Below, piece by piece: positions 22,197 to 29,999 of a DNA stretch of 42,956 bases. The notes below the pieces were generated by a model that was given only the letters and a program-made list of their open reading frames with translations, was not told where the DNA came from and did not search any database. The position numbers and the translations under genes were made by a program. Location of the stretch: assembly GCA_013297825.1 (NCBI GenBank), contig JAAFIN010000011.1:1-42956 (forward strand), in the 5' to 3' direction. This stretch comes from Cytophagales bacterium (GTDB taxonomy: Bacteria; Bacteroidota; Bacteroidia; Cytophagales; Microscillaceae). Positions within the stretch are counted from its first letter, which is position 1. Each line of letters opens with the position of its first letter.

Positions 22197-22352
22197 TTAG
22201 GCACGATTTTTTTGAACATATAAATTTAAAAAAAATTTATACTTTTTCTTAATTTTTCGGTGTTTTTTTAAAATTTTTTAAAAAAAATTAAAAAAAATTT
22301 GAAAAATTATTGAAAATTCAAAACAAAAAAATTATTTTTGCTTTTGTCAAAA

Positions 22353-23021
22353 ATGGTAACCTCAATTAAGAGCGTAATGCCTTTACAACCGACACAAATG
22401 AACAGCCTACCCAATATGTTAGATATACATAGGTTTTATGACTTGATGCAAGAAGAACATGTAATTTTGTCTTATCAAGGCGAATTAAATGGGGAACTTA
22501 TTGATATGCTGATTCAAATGACTGACCACCGCCTCACTTTCACAGGCACACGACTTCGTACCAAGAAAAAAGTTATTAACATATTGGTAGAAGCATTGCA
22601 AAATACATATCATTATATCGTACAAGCCTCTGATACTGAACCCAAAGAAAGTCTTATTCTCAAATCTCCTTTTTTAATATTGGCTGAACCTTCCGAATAT
22701 TATGCGATATTTACAGGAAATTATATCACCAATGAACAAGCAAAACACCTTCAAGAACGTGTGCGTGCTGTAGAAGGACTTTCGGAGAAAGAATTACAAG
22801 AATATTATGTGGATTCCCTTAATAAAAAACAAGAACAACTCCCCCAAAAAGGCGGTGCTGGACTTGGACTGGCTGATATTATTAGACGTGCAAAGCACGA
22901 TGTAAGTTTTGATTTTAGACCAGTTGATGATATTCATACACTTTTTAGTTTGTTTATAAAAGTACACAAAAATGAACCCTCACCTCAATCAGTATTTTCT
23001 TCGCTTATAAACCCAGCATAA
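22353..23021 (+). CDS. siaB: SiaB-family protein kinase
   Basis: The 222-residue protein matches the SiaB family (DUF6272), a GHKL-type serine/threonine kinase. The N-box is seen in ILVEALQNTYHY (E and N, near residue 85), and the glycine-rich lid in GGAGLGLADIIRRAKHDVSFDF near residue 165. In Pseudomonas, SiaB phosphorylates SiaC and thereby controls a diguanylate cyclase and biofilm switching. The next gene encodes SiaC, 65 bp downstream. The ATG at 22353 is preferred over a TTG at 22338. No membrane or sensory domain is present, so the signal must come from elsewhere. Confidence 0.88.
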   Translation: MVTSIKSVMPLQPTQMNSLPNMLDIHRFYDLMQEEHVILSYQGELNGELIDMLIQMTDHRLTFTGTRLRTKKKVINILVEALQNTYHYIVQASDTEPKESLILKSPFLILAEPSEYYAIFTGNYITNEQAKHLQERVRAVEGLSEKELQEYYVDSLNKKQEQLPQKGGAGLGLADIIRRAKHDVSFDFRPVDDIHTLFSLFIKVHKNEPSPQSVFSSLINPA

Positions 23022-23086
23022 ACCTTCACAAATTTTTTTTAATAAATTTTTTTTTGTTTTTTGAATTAGTTTTGAAATAATAAATC

Positions 23087-23476
23087 ATGGAGAATATACA
23101 AATTAATGGCACTTCAAAAACTCCTGACGTTTTTTTTGATGCACATACAGGCAAATTAGAAATTAGTGGGCGTTCTATTCCTGAGAACTCTTATCAGTTT
23201 TATGAACCTCTGCTTACTTGGTTGGATAATTATGCGTCTGCACCCCAATCCGAAACTTTGTTGATTTTTAGATTGGATTACTTCAATACAAGTTCATCAA
23301 TGTATATCTTAGGTATTCTAAAAAAATTAGAAAAATTATACACCGCAGGCAATAAATCTGAGGTAAAATGGTATTATGACGCTGAAGATGAAGATATGCT
23401 ACAAACAGGTGAAGACCTTAAACAAATCGTGAAAATTCCGATTGATATGGTGCAAATCAATTCAGAAGAAGCATAA
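23087..23476 (+). CDS. siaC: SiaC-family regulatory phosphoprotein
   Basis: The 129-residue protein belongs to the SiaC family (DUF1987), which has an anti-sigma-antagonist-like fold. It shows the opening strand (TPDVFFDAHTGKLEISGRSIPEN) and the conserved FRLDYFNTSSSMYILGIL, which contains the Thr/Ser cluster that SiaB phosphorylates. C-terminal WYYDAEDEDMLQTGEDL is also typical. Unphosphorylated SiaC activates a diguanylate cyclase (SiaD) in Pseudomonas; no SiaD is in this window. It lies 65 bp after siaB and should be on the same transcript. Heptamer repeats follow the stop. Confidence 0.9.
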   Translation: MENIQINGTSKTPDVFFDAHTGKLEISGRSIPENSYQFYEPLLTWLDNYASAPQSETLLIFRLDYFNTSSSMYILGILKKLEKLYTAGNKSEVKWYYDAEDEDMLQTGEDLKQIVKIPIDMVQINSEEA

Positions 23477-23487
23477 TTTTAATGGTA

Positions 23488-23515
23488 AATTAGGAATTAG
23501 GAATTAGGAATTAGG
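23488..23515. repeat. Heptamer tandem repeat, AATTAGG class
   Basis: Four identical AATTAGG units in a row follow the siaC stop by 12 bp. This is the complement of the CCTAATT class. Confidence 0.9.
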
Positions 23516-23537
23516 AATGAAAAATGGGTTTAATTTA

Positions 23538-23580
23538 AACCTTGAACCTTGAACTTTTGAACTTTAAACCTTGAACTTTC
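23538..23580. repeat. Heptamer tandem repeat, AACCTTG class
   Basis: Six units (AACCTTG twice, AACTTTT, then after one extra G AACTTTA, AACCTTG, AACTTTC) end one base before the ATG of the HD-domain gene. Confidence 0.9.
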
Positions 23581-23581
23581 T

Positions 23582-24124
23582 ATGTTTTGGGACGAAGAAC
23601 TTTATAGACAAACGCTTTCTTTTAGTGCAAAAGCTCACGCCAAACAAATGATTGGAGGTATGGAAATCCCATATCTTAAACACATTTCTGCGGTTACAAT
23701 GGAAACTTTGTCTGCCATAATGCACTCACCTGAACAGGATTGGGACGTGAATCTTGCTTTACAATGTGCATTACTGCATGATGTGATAGAAGACACACAT
23801 ATTGATTATGAGGAGGTTGTGATGTCTTTTGGTAAAAAAGTAGCTGATGGTGTGCTTGCTCTTACCAAAAATGATAAATTGCCCAAAAATGAACAAATGC
23901 AAGACAGCCTCAATCGCATAGTTGCACAAGGCAAGGAAGTAAGGCTTGTAAAAATGTGTGATAGAATTGATAATCTTTATTTGCCACCCATTTATTGGAC
24001 TTCTGCCAAAAGAAAATATTATCAACAAGAAGGTCAGCTTATTCTTGACACGCTCAAAGGCGTTTGCCCTTATGCTGAAAATCGTCTTGCTCAAAAAATA
24101 GAGGCTTATTCAAAATATTTTTAA
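23582..24124 (+). CDS. Small HD-domain ppGpp hydrolase-like protein
   Basis: The 180-residue protein has the HD layout of SpoT/MESH1-type (p)ppGpp hydrolases: H34 after a basic PYLKH, the HD pair in ALLHDVIEDT (H66-D67, with the ED following), FGKKVADGVLALTK, and the second Asp in VKMCDRIDNL near residue 126. There is no synthetase, TGS or ACT domain, so it is a small alarmone hydrolase-type enzyme or a nucleotide pyrophosphohydrolase of that branch. It should act in the cytoplasm with Mn2+. The start codon lies one base after a heptamer repeat, which leaves the ribosome site in the repeat. A strong terminator follows. Confidence 0.82.
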   Translation: MFWDEELYRQTLSFSAKAHAKQMIGGMEIPYLKHISAVTMETLSAIMHSPEQDWDVNLALQCALLHDVIEDTHIDYEEVVMSFGKKVADGVLALTKNDKLPKNEQMQDSLNRIVAQGKEVRLVKMCDRIDNLYLPPIYWTSAKRKYYQQEGQLILDTLKGVCPYAENRLAQKIEAYSKYF

Positions 24125-24150
24125 ATGATAAAAATTTACAAAAAAATACA

Positions 24151-24187
24151 AAAAAACCACTTTTAAATCGTTTAAAAGTGGTTTTTT
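24151..24187. terminator. Bidirectional terminator between convergent genes
   Basis: A 17-bp stem (AAAAAACCACTTTTAAA / TTTAAAAGTGGTTTTTT) with a TCG loop lies between the HD gene (ends 24124, plus) and the hydrolase (ends 24223, minus). Confidence 0.9.
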
Positions 24188-24222
24188 GGTTTAATTTCCA
24201 AATCAAAAATCAAATTGCAATT

Positions 24223-25101
24223 TTAAAATTTCTTTTTCAAAAAATTAAGGCTCATATTATAGGCTTCTTTTGCAAAAGCCTCATTATATTTGGGGTTGCT
24301 TGGATTAGCAAAAGCGTGTTCAGCATCAAAAATTTTGATGGTATTTTTCTTTTTCAATGATTTCAAATCATTTTCAAAAGTATTTACCACTTCTTTGTTT
24401 ATCCATTTTTCTTGCCCAGCAAAAATTCCCAAAACTTCTGCATTTAATTTACCTAATTTTTCTTTGTCTTTTTCAGGCATACCATAATAAATAATACAAC
24501 CTACTGCTTGTTTTTGAGCCAATAAAGACGCTTGCAACGACCAACCGCCACCAAAACACCAGCCAATAGTGGCAATTTTGGCTTTTGCACCAACATATTT
24601 TACAAGACCATTTATGATATTTTCAGAACGTTCTTTGCTATTTTCTTGCATATATTTTGCTGCGTCCTCACGTTTTTCAGCTACTTTGCCATCATAAAGG
24701 TCAAGAGCAATTACATTTACATTTTTCTTTTGTAAATCCAAAAAGAATTTTTCAGCTTCTTTTTTGATGTGATTATTCAATCCCCACCATTCGTGAATAA
24801 CAAAAAGATATTTATCAGATTTTTTTTTACTCATAAAGGCAAATGCTTTGGCTTTTTGTCCATCAGGTGTATCAAAAGAAATTTCCGAGCCTTCTTCTAT
24901 GGGCGTATAATCAATTTTTTGAGGATTAAGATGCGAATTGATAAAAGCATTATCACCCAAAAAAGATTTCATATCAGCAGTTTGGACATCACAACAAAAT
25001 CGTCCCATTTCTTCCACAGCAAGATTTTCTTCATTATTTGATGTGCAACCCAACACAATTATACAAAGCAACAAAAGGCTTTTTAAGGAATATTTTAACA
25101 T
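24223..25101 (-). CDS. Dienelactone hydrolase family lipoprotein
   Basis: The 292-residue product starts with a lipoprotein signal (LLLLCIIVLGC, lipobox ending at Cys19) and should be anchored in the outer or inner membrane, facing the periplasm. The alpha/beta-hydrolase domain shows the dienelactone hydrolase features: HEWWGLN after the second strand, the nucleophile Cys in GWCFGGGWS, and the catalytic His in EHAFANP. The acid residue, usually Asp in a GxxD context, falls in IFAGQEKWI, where no Asp is present; Glu may replace it. Family members cut esters or lactones; the substrate here is unknown. Convergent to the HD gene; a heptamer-like repeat precedes the ATG. Confidence 0.85.
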   Translation of the reverse strand: MLKYSLKSLLLLCIIVLGCTSNNEENLAVEEMGRFCCDVQTADMKSFLGDNAFINSHLNPQKIDYTPIEEGSEISFDTPDGQKAKAFAFMSKKKSDKYLFVIHEWWGLNNHIKKEAEKFFLDLQKKNVNVIALDLYDGKVAEKREDAAKYMQENSKERSENIINGLVKYVGAKAKIATIGWCFGGGWSLQASLLAQKQAVGCIIYYGMPEKDKEKLGKLNAEVLGIFAGQEKWINKEVVNTFENDLKSLKKKNTIKIFDAEHAFANPSNPKYNEAFAKEAYNMSLNFLKKKF

Positions 25102-25108
25102 AAAAAAA

Positions 25109-25138
25109 GTTTAAGGTTTAAAAGTTTAAGGTTTAAAA
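25109..25138. repeat. Tandem repeat, AGTTTAAGGTTTAAA
   Basis: Two 15-bp copies of AGTTTAAGGTTTAAA, built from GGTTTAA-class heptamers with one extra base, lie directly upstream of the hydrolase ATG. Confidence 0.85.
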
Positions 25139-25182
25139 AAATGTGTCATTCTGAAAGAATCTGGCTGTTTTGGTATTTTACA

Positions 25183-25210
25183 CTGACACCTGATTCCTGA
25201 TAACTGACCA
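25183..25210. repeat. Heptamer tandem repeat, CTGATTC class
   Basis: Four in-phase units (CTGACAC, CTGATTC, CTGATAA, CTGACCA) end 8 bp before the stop of the aminotransferase gene. The same class overlaps the fur stop at 12131-12165. Confidence 0.85.
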
Positions 25211-25218
25211 CTTTTATT

Positions 25219-26280
25219 TTAAAAATTCTCACAAATTTCTAACAAAAAATTATTTTCTTCTTGCGTAATTGCAGGAAAATTAGCAATTCTAAAAGTGTTA
25301 TCTTTTAGATTTCCATAACCATTTCCCAAAATAATATTTTTAGAAATGCAATGTTTTTTTAATAAATCAATATCTGAATTTTCGCCTTTTATGACCATTA
25401 CTGTTTCAGAACGAGCATTTTTATTTTGAACAAGTGGTTTAAAAAGATTGGTTTTTTCAAAAAAACTATAATAATTATTAGCTCTTTGTTTCAAAATTTG
25501 GTGTGTTTCAGAAATATTAGGTACAATTTCCGCCCATCTACTCAATAAATAAATTCCTAACACATTGGGCGTGTAATTAGTTTGCCAATTTTTCATATTA
25601 TCCGCAAGACGAGTAATGCTATTATAATGTTTGCGAGAACCTTGAATAACACTTTCTTGAAAGGCACGAGGCGACATAATAAAAATACCCAATCCAGCAG
25701 GCAAACCAAAACATTTTTGGACAGAAGCCAAACAAATATCAATTTGCGTAAAATCAATCGCAACACCACCCAACGAAGAAGTAGCATCAATCGCAATATA
25801 AGTATCAGGGAAATTTTTGCGTGTTTTTGCAATAAAATCCAAAGGAACAGCAGTTCCATTAGAAGTTTCATTTTGTGTAAAACACAAAATTCCTTCTGTA
25901 ATTAGCGTAGAAATGGTAGGATTTAGACCTTCTAAACCAAAATCTTCGCCCATAATATAGGTGTCACCTTTTTCCAAATTGGCATAATAATGCCATTTTT
26001 CGCCAAAAGCACCATTAAAATAATGATATTGGGGTAAATCAGGCAAAGATTGTTGTACTAAAGCCCAACCTTCAGTAGCAGAACTTACAAAAAATATTTT
26101 GTAATCTTGTGGAATATTAAGTTTTTCGTGTAATCCCATAACTGCCTTCTTTGTAATGTCCATACACGCACTACTGCGGTGATTTAGGCTAAGAACGCCA
26201 TTATTATAAGCATCTTGAAGCCATTGATGCACGTGTGGATAAACTTTGGAAGGACCAGGATAAAAAGTAATAGGAAGCAT
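25219..26280 (-). CDS. Class V aminotransferase, SerC-like
   Basis: The 353-residue protein is a PLP fold-type I, class V aminotransferase. It begins ITFYPGPSKVYP, has the SLNHRSSACMDI segment that matches the SHRS region of phosphoserine aminotransferase, the DATSSLGGVAIDF aspartate that pairs with the PLP ring, and the Schiff-base lysine in SVQKCFGLPAGLG near residue 188. These features fit a SerC-type or alanine-glyoxylate-type enzyme; canonical Bacteroidota SerC has a different N-terminus, so the symbol is left blank. The ATG at 26278-26280 is chosen; a TTG-started extension would overlap the next gene. The small membrane peptide lies 84 bp upstream on the same strand. Confidence 0.85.
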   Translation of the reverse strand: MLPITFYPGPSKVYPHVHQWLQDAYNNGVLSLNHRSSACMDITKKAVMGLHEKLNIPQDYKIFFVSSATEGWALVQQSLPDLPQYHYFNGAFGEKWHYYANLEKGDTYIMGEDFGLEGLNPTISTLITEGILCFTQNETSNGTAVPLDFIAKTRKNFPDTYIAIDATSSLGGVAIDFTQIDICLASVQKCFGLPAGLGIFIMSPRAFQESVIQGSRKHYNSITRLADNMKNWQTNYTPNVLGIYLLSRWAEIVPNISETHQILKQRANNYYSFFEKTNLFKPLVQNKNARSETVMVIKGENSDIDLLKKHCISKNIILGNGYGNLKDNTFRIANFPAITQEENNFLLEICENF

Positions 26281-26363
26281 TTTTTTAGAAAAAATAAAAA
26301 AAATAAAAAATATTTGAGATGTCAGGCAACCATTTAATAAAAGATTGCGTTTTTGGTTGAAAG

Positions 26364-26558
26364 CTATTTTTTTCTTCTCCACCACAAATATAACCAAAGA
26401 ATTACAAGAACTACAAACGAACCAATCATAAGATAATTAAATAATACAAAAGGGTGGATTTTACTTTTGGGACGTTGGGCAAAAAGTGGATAAAATTGAA
26501 AAGAAAAGAAAAAAAGAAAAGAAAAAAAGAAATTTTTAATTGCAGTTTGTATTTTCAT
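26364..26558 (-). CDS. Small membrane protein with signal peptide, 64 aa
   Basis: The 64-residue product has an N-terminal signal-like hydrophobic segment ending FYPLFAQ, a short polar stretch (RPKSKIHP), a second helix (FVLFNYLMIGSFVVLVILWLYLWW) and a basic RRKK end. This is the profile of a small, one- or two-pass inner-membrane protein with a possible cleavage at AQ. No family is known to me. It is probably co-transcribed with the aminotransferase downstream. Confidence 0.55.
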   Translation of the reverse strand: MKIQTAIKNFFFSFLFFFSFQFYPLFAQRPKSKIHPFVLFNYLMIGSFVVLVILWLYLWWRRKK

Positions 26559-26859
26559 AAAATATTTTTAATTTAACAACCTAATAATATTTCGTTAATA
26601 TTGAAAAAACTATACCTTTAGATACATTTTTCAAAATAAAATTTGGCATCAAACGAAACCAAAAAACCAAATTTTATACAAAAATAGTAAAAATAAAGAA
26701 CATTCTGTAATTATTAGAAAATATTAGTTATACTTTTATAAAAAATAGTAAAGCTATTATTTTATCAAAAAAATGCAAATTATTCTAAGAATAATTATAT
26801 AAAAAACGCTTAAAGTTAAAAAAAGTTAAAAAAAATTTTTCTTTAAATTATTTTTACTT
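26559..26859. other. AT-rich divergent intergenic region
   Basis: No gene is seen. A 9-bp inverted repeat with a single central base (AATTATTCT / AGAATAATT, 26778-26796) lies about 65 bp upstream of the susC -7 box and could be an operator. The rest is A/T-rich sequence. Confidence 0.5.
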
Positions 26860-26867
26860 TAAGTTTG
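26860..26867 (+). promoter_or_regulatory. Promoter -7 box of the SusC-like operon
   Basis: TAAGTTTG is an exact TAnnTTTG box 40 bp upstream of the susC-like ATG; the -33 position is a T run. No anti-sigma/ECF pair is next to the operon, so the housekeeping sigma factor could serve it. Confidence 0.45.
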
Positions 26868-26907
26868 GGTTTAATTATTTACAATTTTTAATTTTTAACA
26901 AACAAAT

Positions 26908-29900
26908 ATGAGCAAAAAATTACTTTTATGTTTTGCCCTACTTATTGGATTGGTGAGCTTCGCAATGGCTCAACGAACTGTAACTGGGACAGTAACAGAT
27001 GAGCTTACAAAGGAAGCCCTCATACAGGCAACCGTTGTAATCAAAGGTACTACTCAAGGTACCGTTACCGATGAAAATGGTAAATTCAAACTTGAGAATG
27101 TTCCTAATAATGCGGTTTTGACGGTGTCATTTGCTGGTTCTCTAACACAAGATGTTAATACTGGAGTTTTAAGTGAAGTAAATATATCTTTAAAAACTGA
27201 CCAAGGTGGTGAAGTGGTAATTACAGGTTATCAGGTTGTAGAAAAACGTAGTTTAGTTGGATCAATTGGAAGTGTTAAGGGATCTACAATTGAAAATCTC
27301 CCAATGCAAAGTTTTGACCGAGCTATGCAAGGTCGTATAGCTGGGGTACAAGTAAGTTCAGCTTCTGGACAGCCTGGTGGTGCATTGTCTATCAAAGTAA
27401 GAGGTGTGGGTTCTATTAATGGTGGGACTGAACCACTCTATATTATAGATGGTGTTCAAGTTAGACAAGGGCGAATATCTACACAAGCGTCCTCAAATGC
27501 GTTAGCTGGATTGAATCCAAATGATATAGAATCAATTGAAGTTTTGAAAGATGCTTCTGCTTCTGCTATTTATGGGGCACAAGCTGCCAATGGTGTAGTA
27601 ATTATTACTACTAAAAAAGGAAAAGAAGGTAAATCTCAAATAAATTTCGCAGTACAAGAAGGTATAGTGCAACCAATGAACCTGTACAATATGATGGATG
27701 CAAGACAATTTGCAACTATAAGGGCAGCATCCATTAGGAACTCCCAAATTGACGGAGGGTCTCCTTTAAATTCTGCTGCTGCAATAAATTTATATGGTGA
27801 TCCTAATAATCCAAATTTACAATCATATAATTGGCTTGATGCTATATTTAGAACAGGTAGACAAAGTTCTTATGATGTTAGTATTAATGGTGGTGATAAT
27901 AAAACAACTTTTTTTATATCTGGGTCATATACAAAACAAGAGGGACAGGTTCAAGAAAACTATTGGTCAAGGGGATCAATGAAAGCCAATTTTACGCACA
28001 AAGCAACAGATAAACTTTCTATTGGCATTAATTTGAATGGTAGTTGGCAGAGTTCAAGGGGGGCTGCGGAAGCAAGTACTGGAACAGGTGCAAATTTTGT
28101 AAATAATCCTTTTAATGCAGCTTTTGCTATTAATCCAAACTCTCCTGCAATAAATCCTGAAACAGGTAGATATAACTTATATCCAGTAAGTTCTCCTGGT
28201 AGTCATTTTTTTGGTCTAAATGCTTTACAATTAATAAATGAAGAAGTAAGATTAGCTAAAACATTTCAGTTTTTGGGAAGTTCAAATTTGAGCTATAAAA
28301 TTACAAAGGATCTAACTGCAAATATTCTTGGTGCAATAGATTTTATTAATCTTCGCGCAGACAATCAAAGACCATCTACCATACCTGCATATGCACCTGG
28401 AACTGTTACTGTTATAACAGACAGGATATTTAATTTCAATGCAAATGCAAATCTTCAATATAGCAAAACTTTTTCAGTGAATCACAGAATAAGTGCGTTA
28501 CTTGGCTTTGAGTATAAAATAGAGCAACAGGAAAATGCTAATGTTACTGGACAAACTTTTATAAATCCAAGATTAAGACAACTTTCTAGTGCAGGAAATA
28601 TAGCACCAGGTGGTTGGGCTGGTAATTTTACAGAATATAAAAGACAAGGTATCTTTGGTCAAGTAAAATATGATTATATGGATAAATATTTTATTGATTT
28701 AACACTTCGCAGAGATGGTTCTTCTCGTTTTGGACTCAATAATAGATGGGGAAATTTTTATGCTGCTGCTTTGGCATGGAGAATATCTGCTGAAAATTTT
28801 ATGGCATCAACAAAAAGGCTAATAAGTGATTTAAAACTTAGAGTGAGTTATGGTGTTTTAGGTAATTCTGAAATTGGAAATTTCCCTTCTATAAATTTAT
28901 TTGCAACAGGAGGGGGTACTGCTGCAACATACAATGGGGTTCCTCTTATCCGTCAAACACAACTTGGTAATGATTTGTTGGGTTGGGAATCTCAAGGGCA
29001 ATTCAATATTGGTACAGACGTTGATTTGTGGAATGGTAAAGTAAGGCTTACTTTTGATTATTGGAATAAAATAAACTATGATTTATTGTTGAATACTGTT
29101 TTGGCTGCTAATGGTGGAGCTGGATTCAGTGGTGGTAATTATGTGATTACTGGTAATGCAGGAAAAATGTTGAACAGGGGATTTGATATAGACCTTACAA
29201 CAACAAATTTAGATACAAAATGGGGATTAAAATGGACAACATCCTTTAATATTTCATTTTTGAAAAATGAAATTCTTGAGTTGGCTGATGGACAAAAAAG
29301 AATTGGTTCAGATTTATTTGTAGGACAAGCAAGGGATGTCATATTTGGTGATGAGTTTGCAGGAGTTAATCCTGCTACTGGTAGAGCAATATATTTGGAT
29401 ACATTGGGAAATCCTACATATAGAAGTGGTACAGCTCTTACACAAAGGGTTTTGGGTAAACAAATACCAGATTATTTTGGTGGATTTAATAATACTTTTT
29501 CTTATAAAGGTATTTCATTGGATATATTTTTTCAATATCAAGTGGGTAACTCTGCATTTATTGCGGATTTTGCTAATATTGCTAATGCTGGTGTAGATGG
29601 TGGTAATCAAATTGTTTCTCAAATGGCATATTGGCAAAAACCTGGTGATGTTACAAATGTGCCAAGGCCAACAGAGGCAGGAAGTATGTTAGGAACTAAT
29701 AATTTTGAATTTGTTACTTCAAGAAGTATGAGTGATGCATCATATATTAGATTAAAACAGGTTAGATTATCATATGAAGTACCAAGTGATAAATTGGCTA
29801 AATTTGGACTTCGTAGATTGAATGTATTTGCACAAGCAATAAATTTGTGGACTTACACAAAATTCTCAGGAATAGACCCAGAAGTTGTTGGTGAAGTTAC

Positions 29901-29979
29901 AGCAACAAATGGTTCAGGTACTTTTGGTACATATCCATTGGGTCGTCAATTCAATGTTGGGTTAGCTTTAGGTTTTTAA
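26908..29979 (+). CDS. SusC/RagA-family TonB-dependent outer-membrane transporter
   Basis: The 1023-residue protein has a signal peptide (MSKKLLLCFALLIGLVSFAMAQ), a carboxypeptidase-regulatory-like domain (residues 23-95: RTVTGTVTDELTKEALIQATVVIKG), a TonB box region (GGEVVITGYQ), and a plug domain (LPMQSFDRAMQGRIAGVQVSSASGQPGG... PLYIIDGV ... LNPNDIESIEVLKDASASAIYG). A beta-barrel of some 700 residues follows and ends in aromatic GLALGF. It should import oligosaccharides or other large nutrients across the outer membrane with the SusD-like lipoprotein as lid. The gene is first in the operon; susD begins 20 bp later. No glycosidase or sensor is adjacent, so the ligand is not known. Confidence 0.95.
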   Translation: MSKKLLLCFALLIGLVSFAMAQRTVTGTVTDELTKEALIQATVVIKGTTQGTVTDENGKFKLENVPNNAVLTVSFAGSLTQDVNTGVLSEVNISLKTDQGGEVVITGYQVVEKRSLVGSIGSVKGSTIENLPMQSFDRAMQGRIAGVQVSSASGQPGGALSIKVRGVGSINGGTEPLYIIDGVQVRQGRISTQASSNALAGLNPNDIESIEVLKDASASAIYGAQAANGVVIITTKKGKEGKSQINFAVQEGIVQPMNLYNMMDARQFATIRAASIRNSQIDGGSPLNSAAAINLYGDPNNPNLQSYNWLDAIFRTGRQSSYDVSINGGDNKTTFFISGSYTKQEGQVQENYWSRGSMKANFTHKATDKLSIGINLNGSWQSSRGAAEASTGTGANFVNNPFNAAFAINPNSPAINPETGRYNLYPVSSPGSHFFGLNALQLINEEVRLAKTFQFLGSSNLSYKITKDLTANILGAIDFINLRADNQRPSTIPAYAPGTVTVITDRIFNFNANANLQYSKTFSVNHRISALLGFEYKIEQQENANVTGQTFINPRLRQLSSAGNIAPGGWAGNFTEYKRQGIFGQVKYDYMDKYFIDLTLRRDGSSRFGLNNRWGNFYAAALAWRISAENFMASTKRLISDLKLRVSYGVLGNSEIGNFPSINLFATGGGTAATYNGVPLIRQTQLGNDLLGWESQGQFNIGTDVDLWNGKVRLTFDYWNKINYDLLLNTVLAANGGAGFSGGNYVITGNAGKMLNRGFDIDLTTTNLDTKWGLKWTTSFNISFLKNEILELADGQKRIGSDLFVGQARDVIFGDEFAGVNPATGRAIYLDTLGNPTYRSGTALTQRVLGKQIPDYFGGFNNTFSYKGISLDIFFQYQVGNSAFIADFANIANAGVDGGNQIVSQMAYWQKPGDVTNVPRPTEAGSMLGTNNFEFVTSRSMSDASYIRLKQVRLSYEVPSDKLAKFGLRRLNVFAQAINLWTYTKFSGIDPEVVGEVTATNGSGTFGTYPLGRQFNVGLALGF

Positions 29980-29999
29980 CATTTAAAATTTTTTACAAT

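Noticed and set aside
22201-22352. Promoter for siaB
   Set aside because: The best box (TACTTTTT at about 22240) has a mismatch and the nearest TTTG is 25 nt away, so I could not support a call.
26281-26397. N-terminal extension of the aminotransferase
   Set aside because: The extension would overlap the small membrane protein gene and reads as low-complexity sequence; the ATG at 26280 gives the regular class V start.
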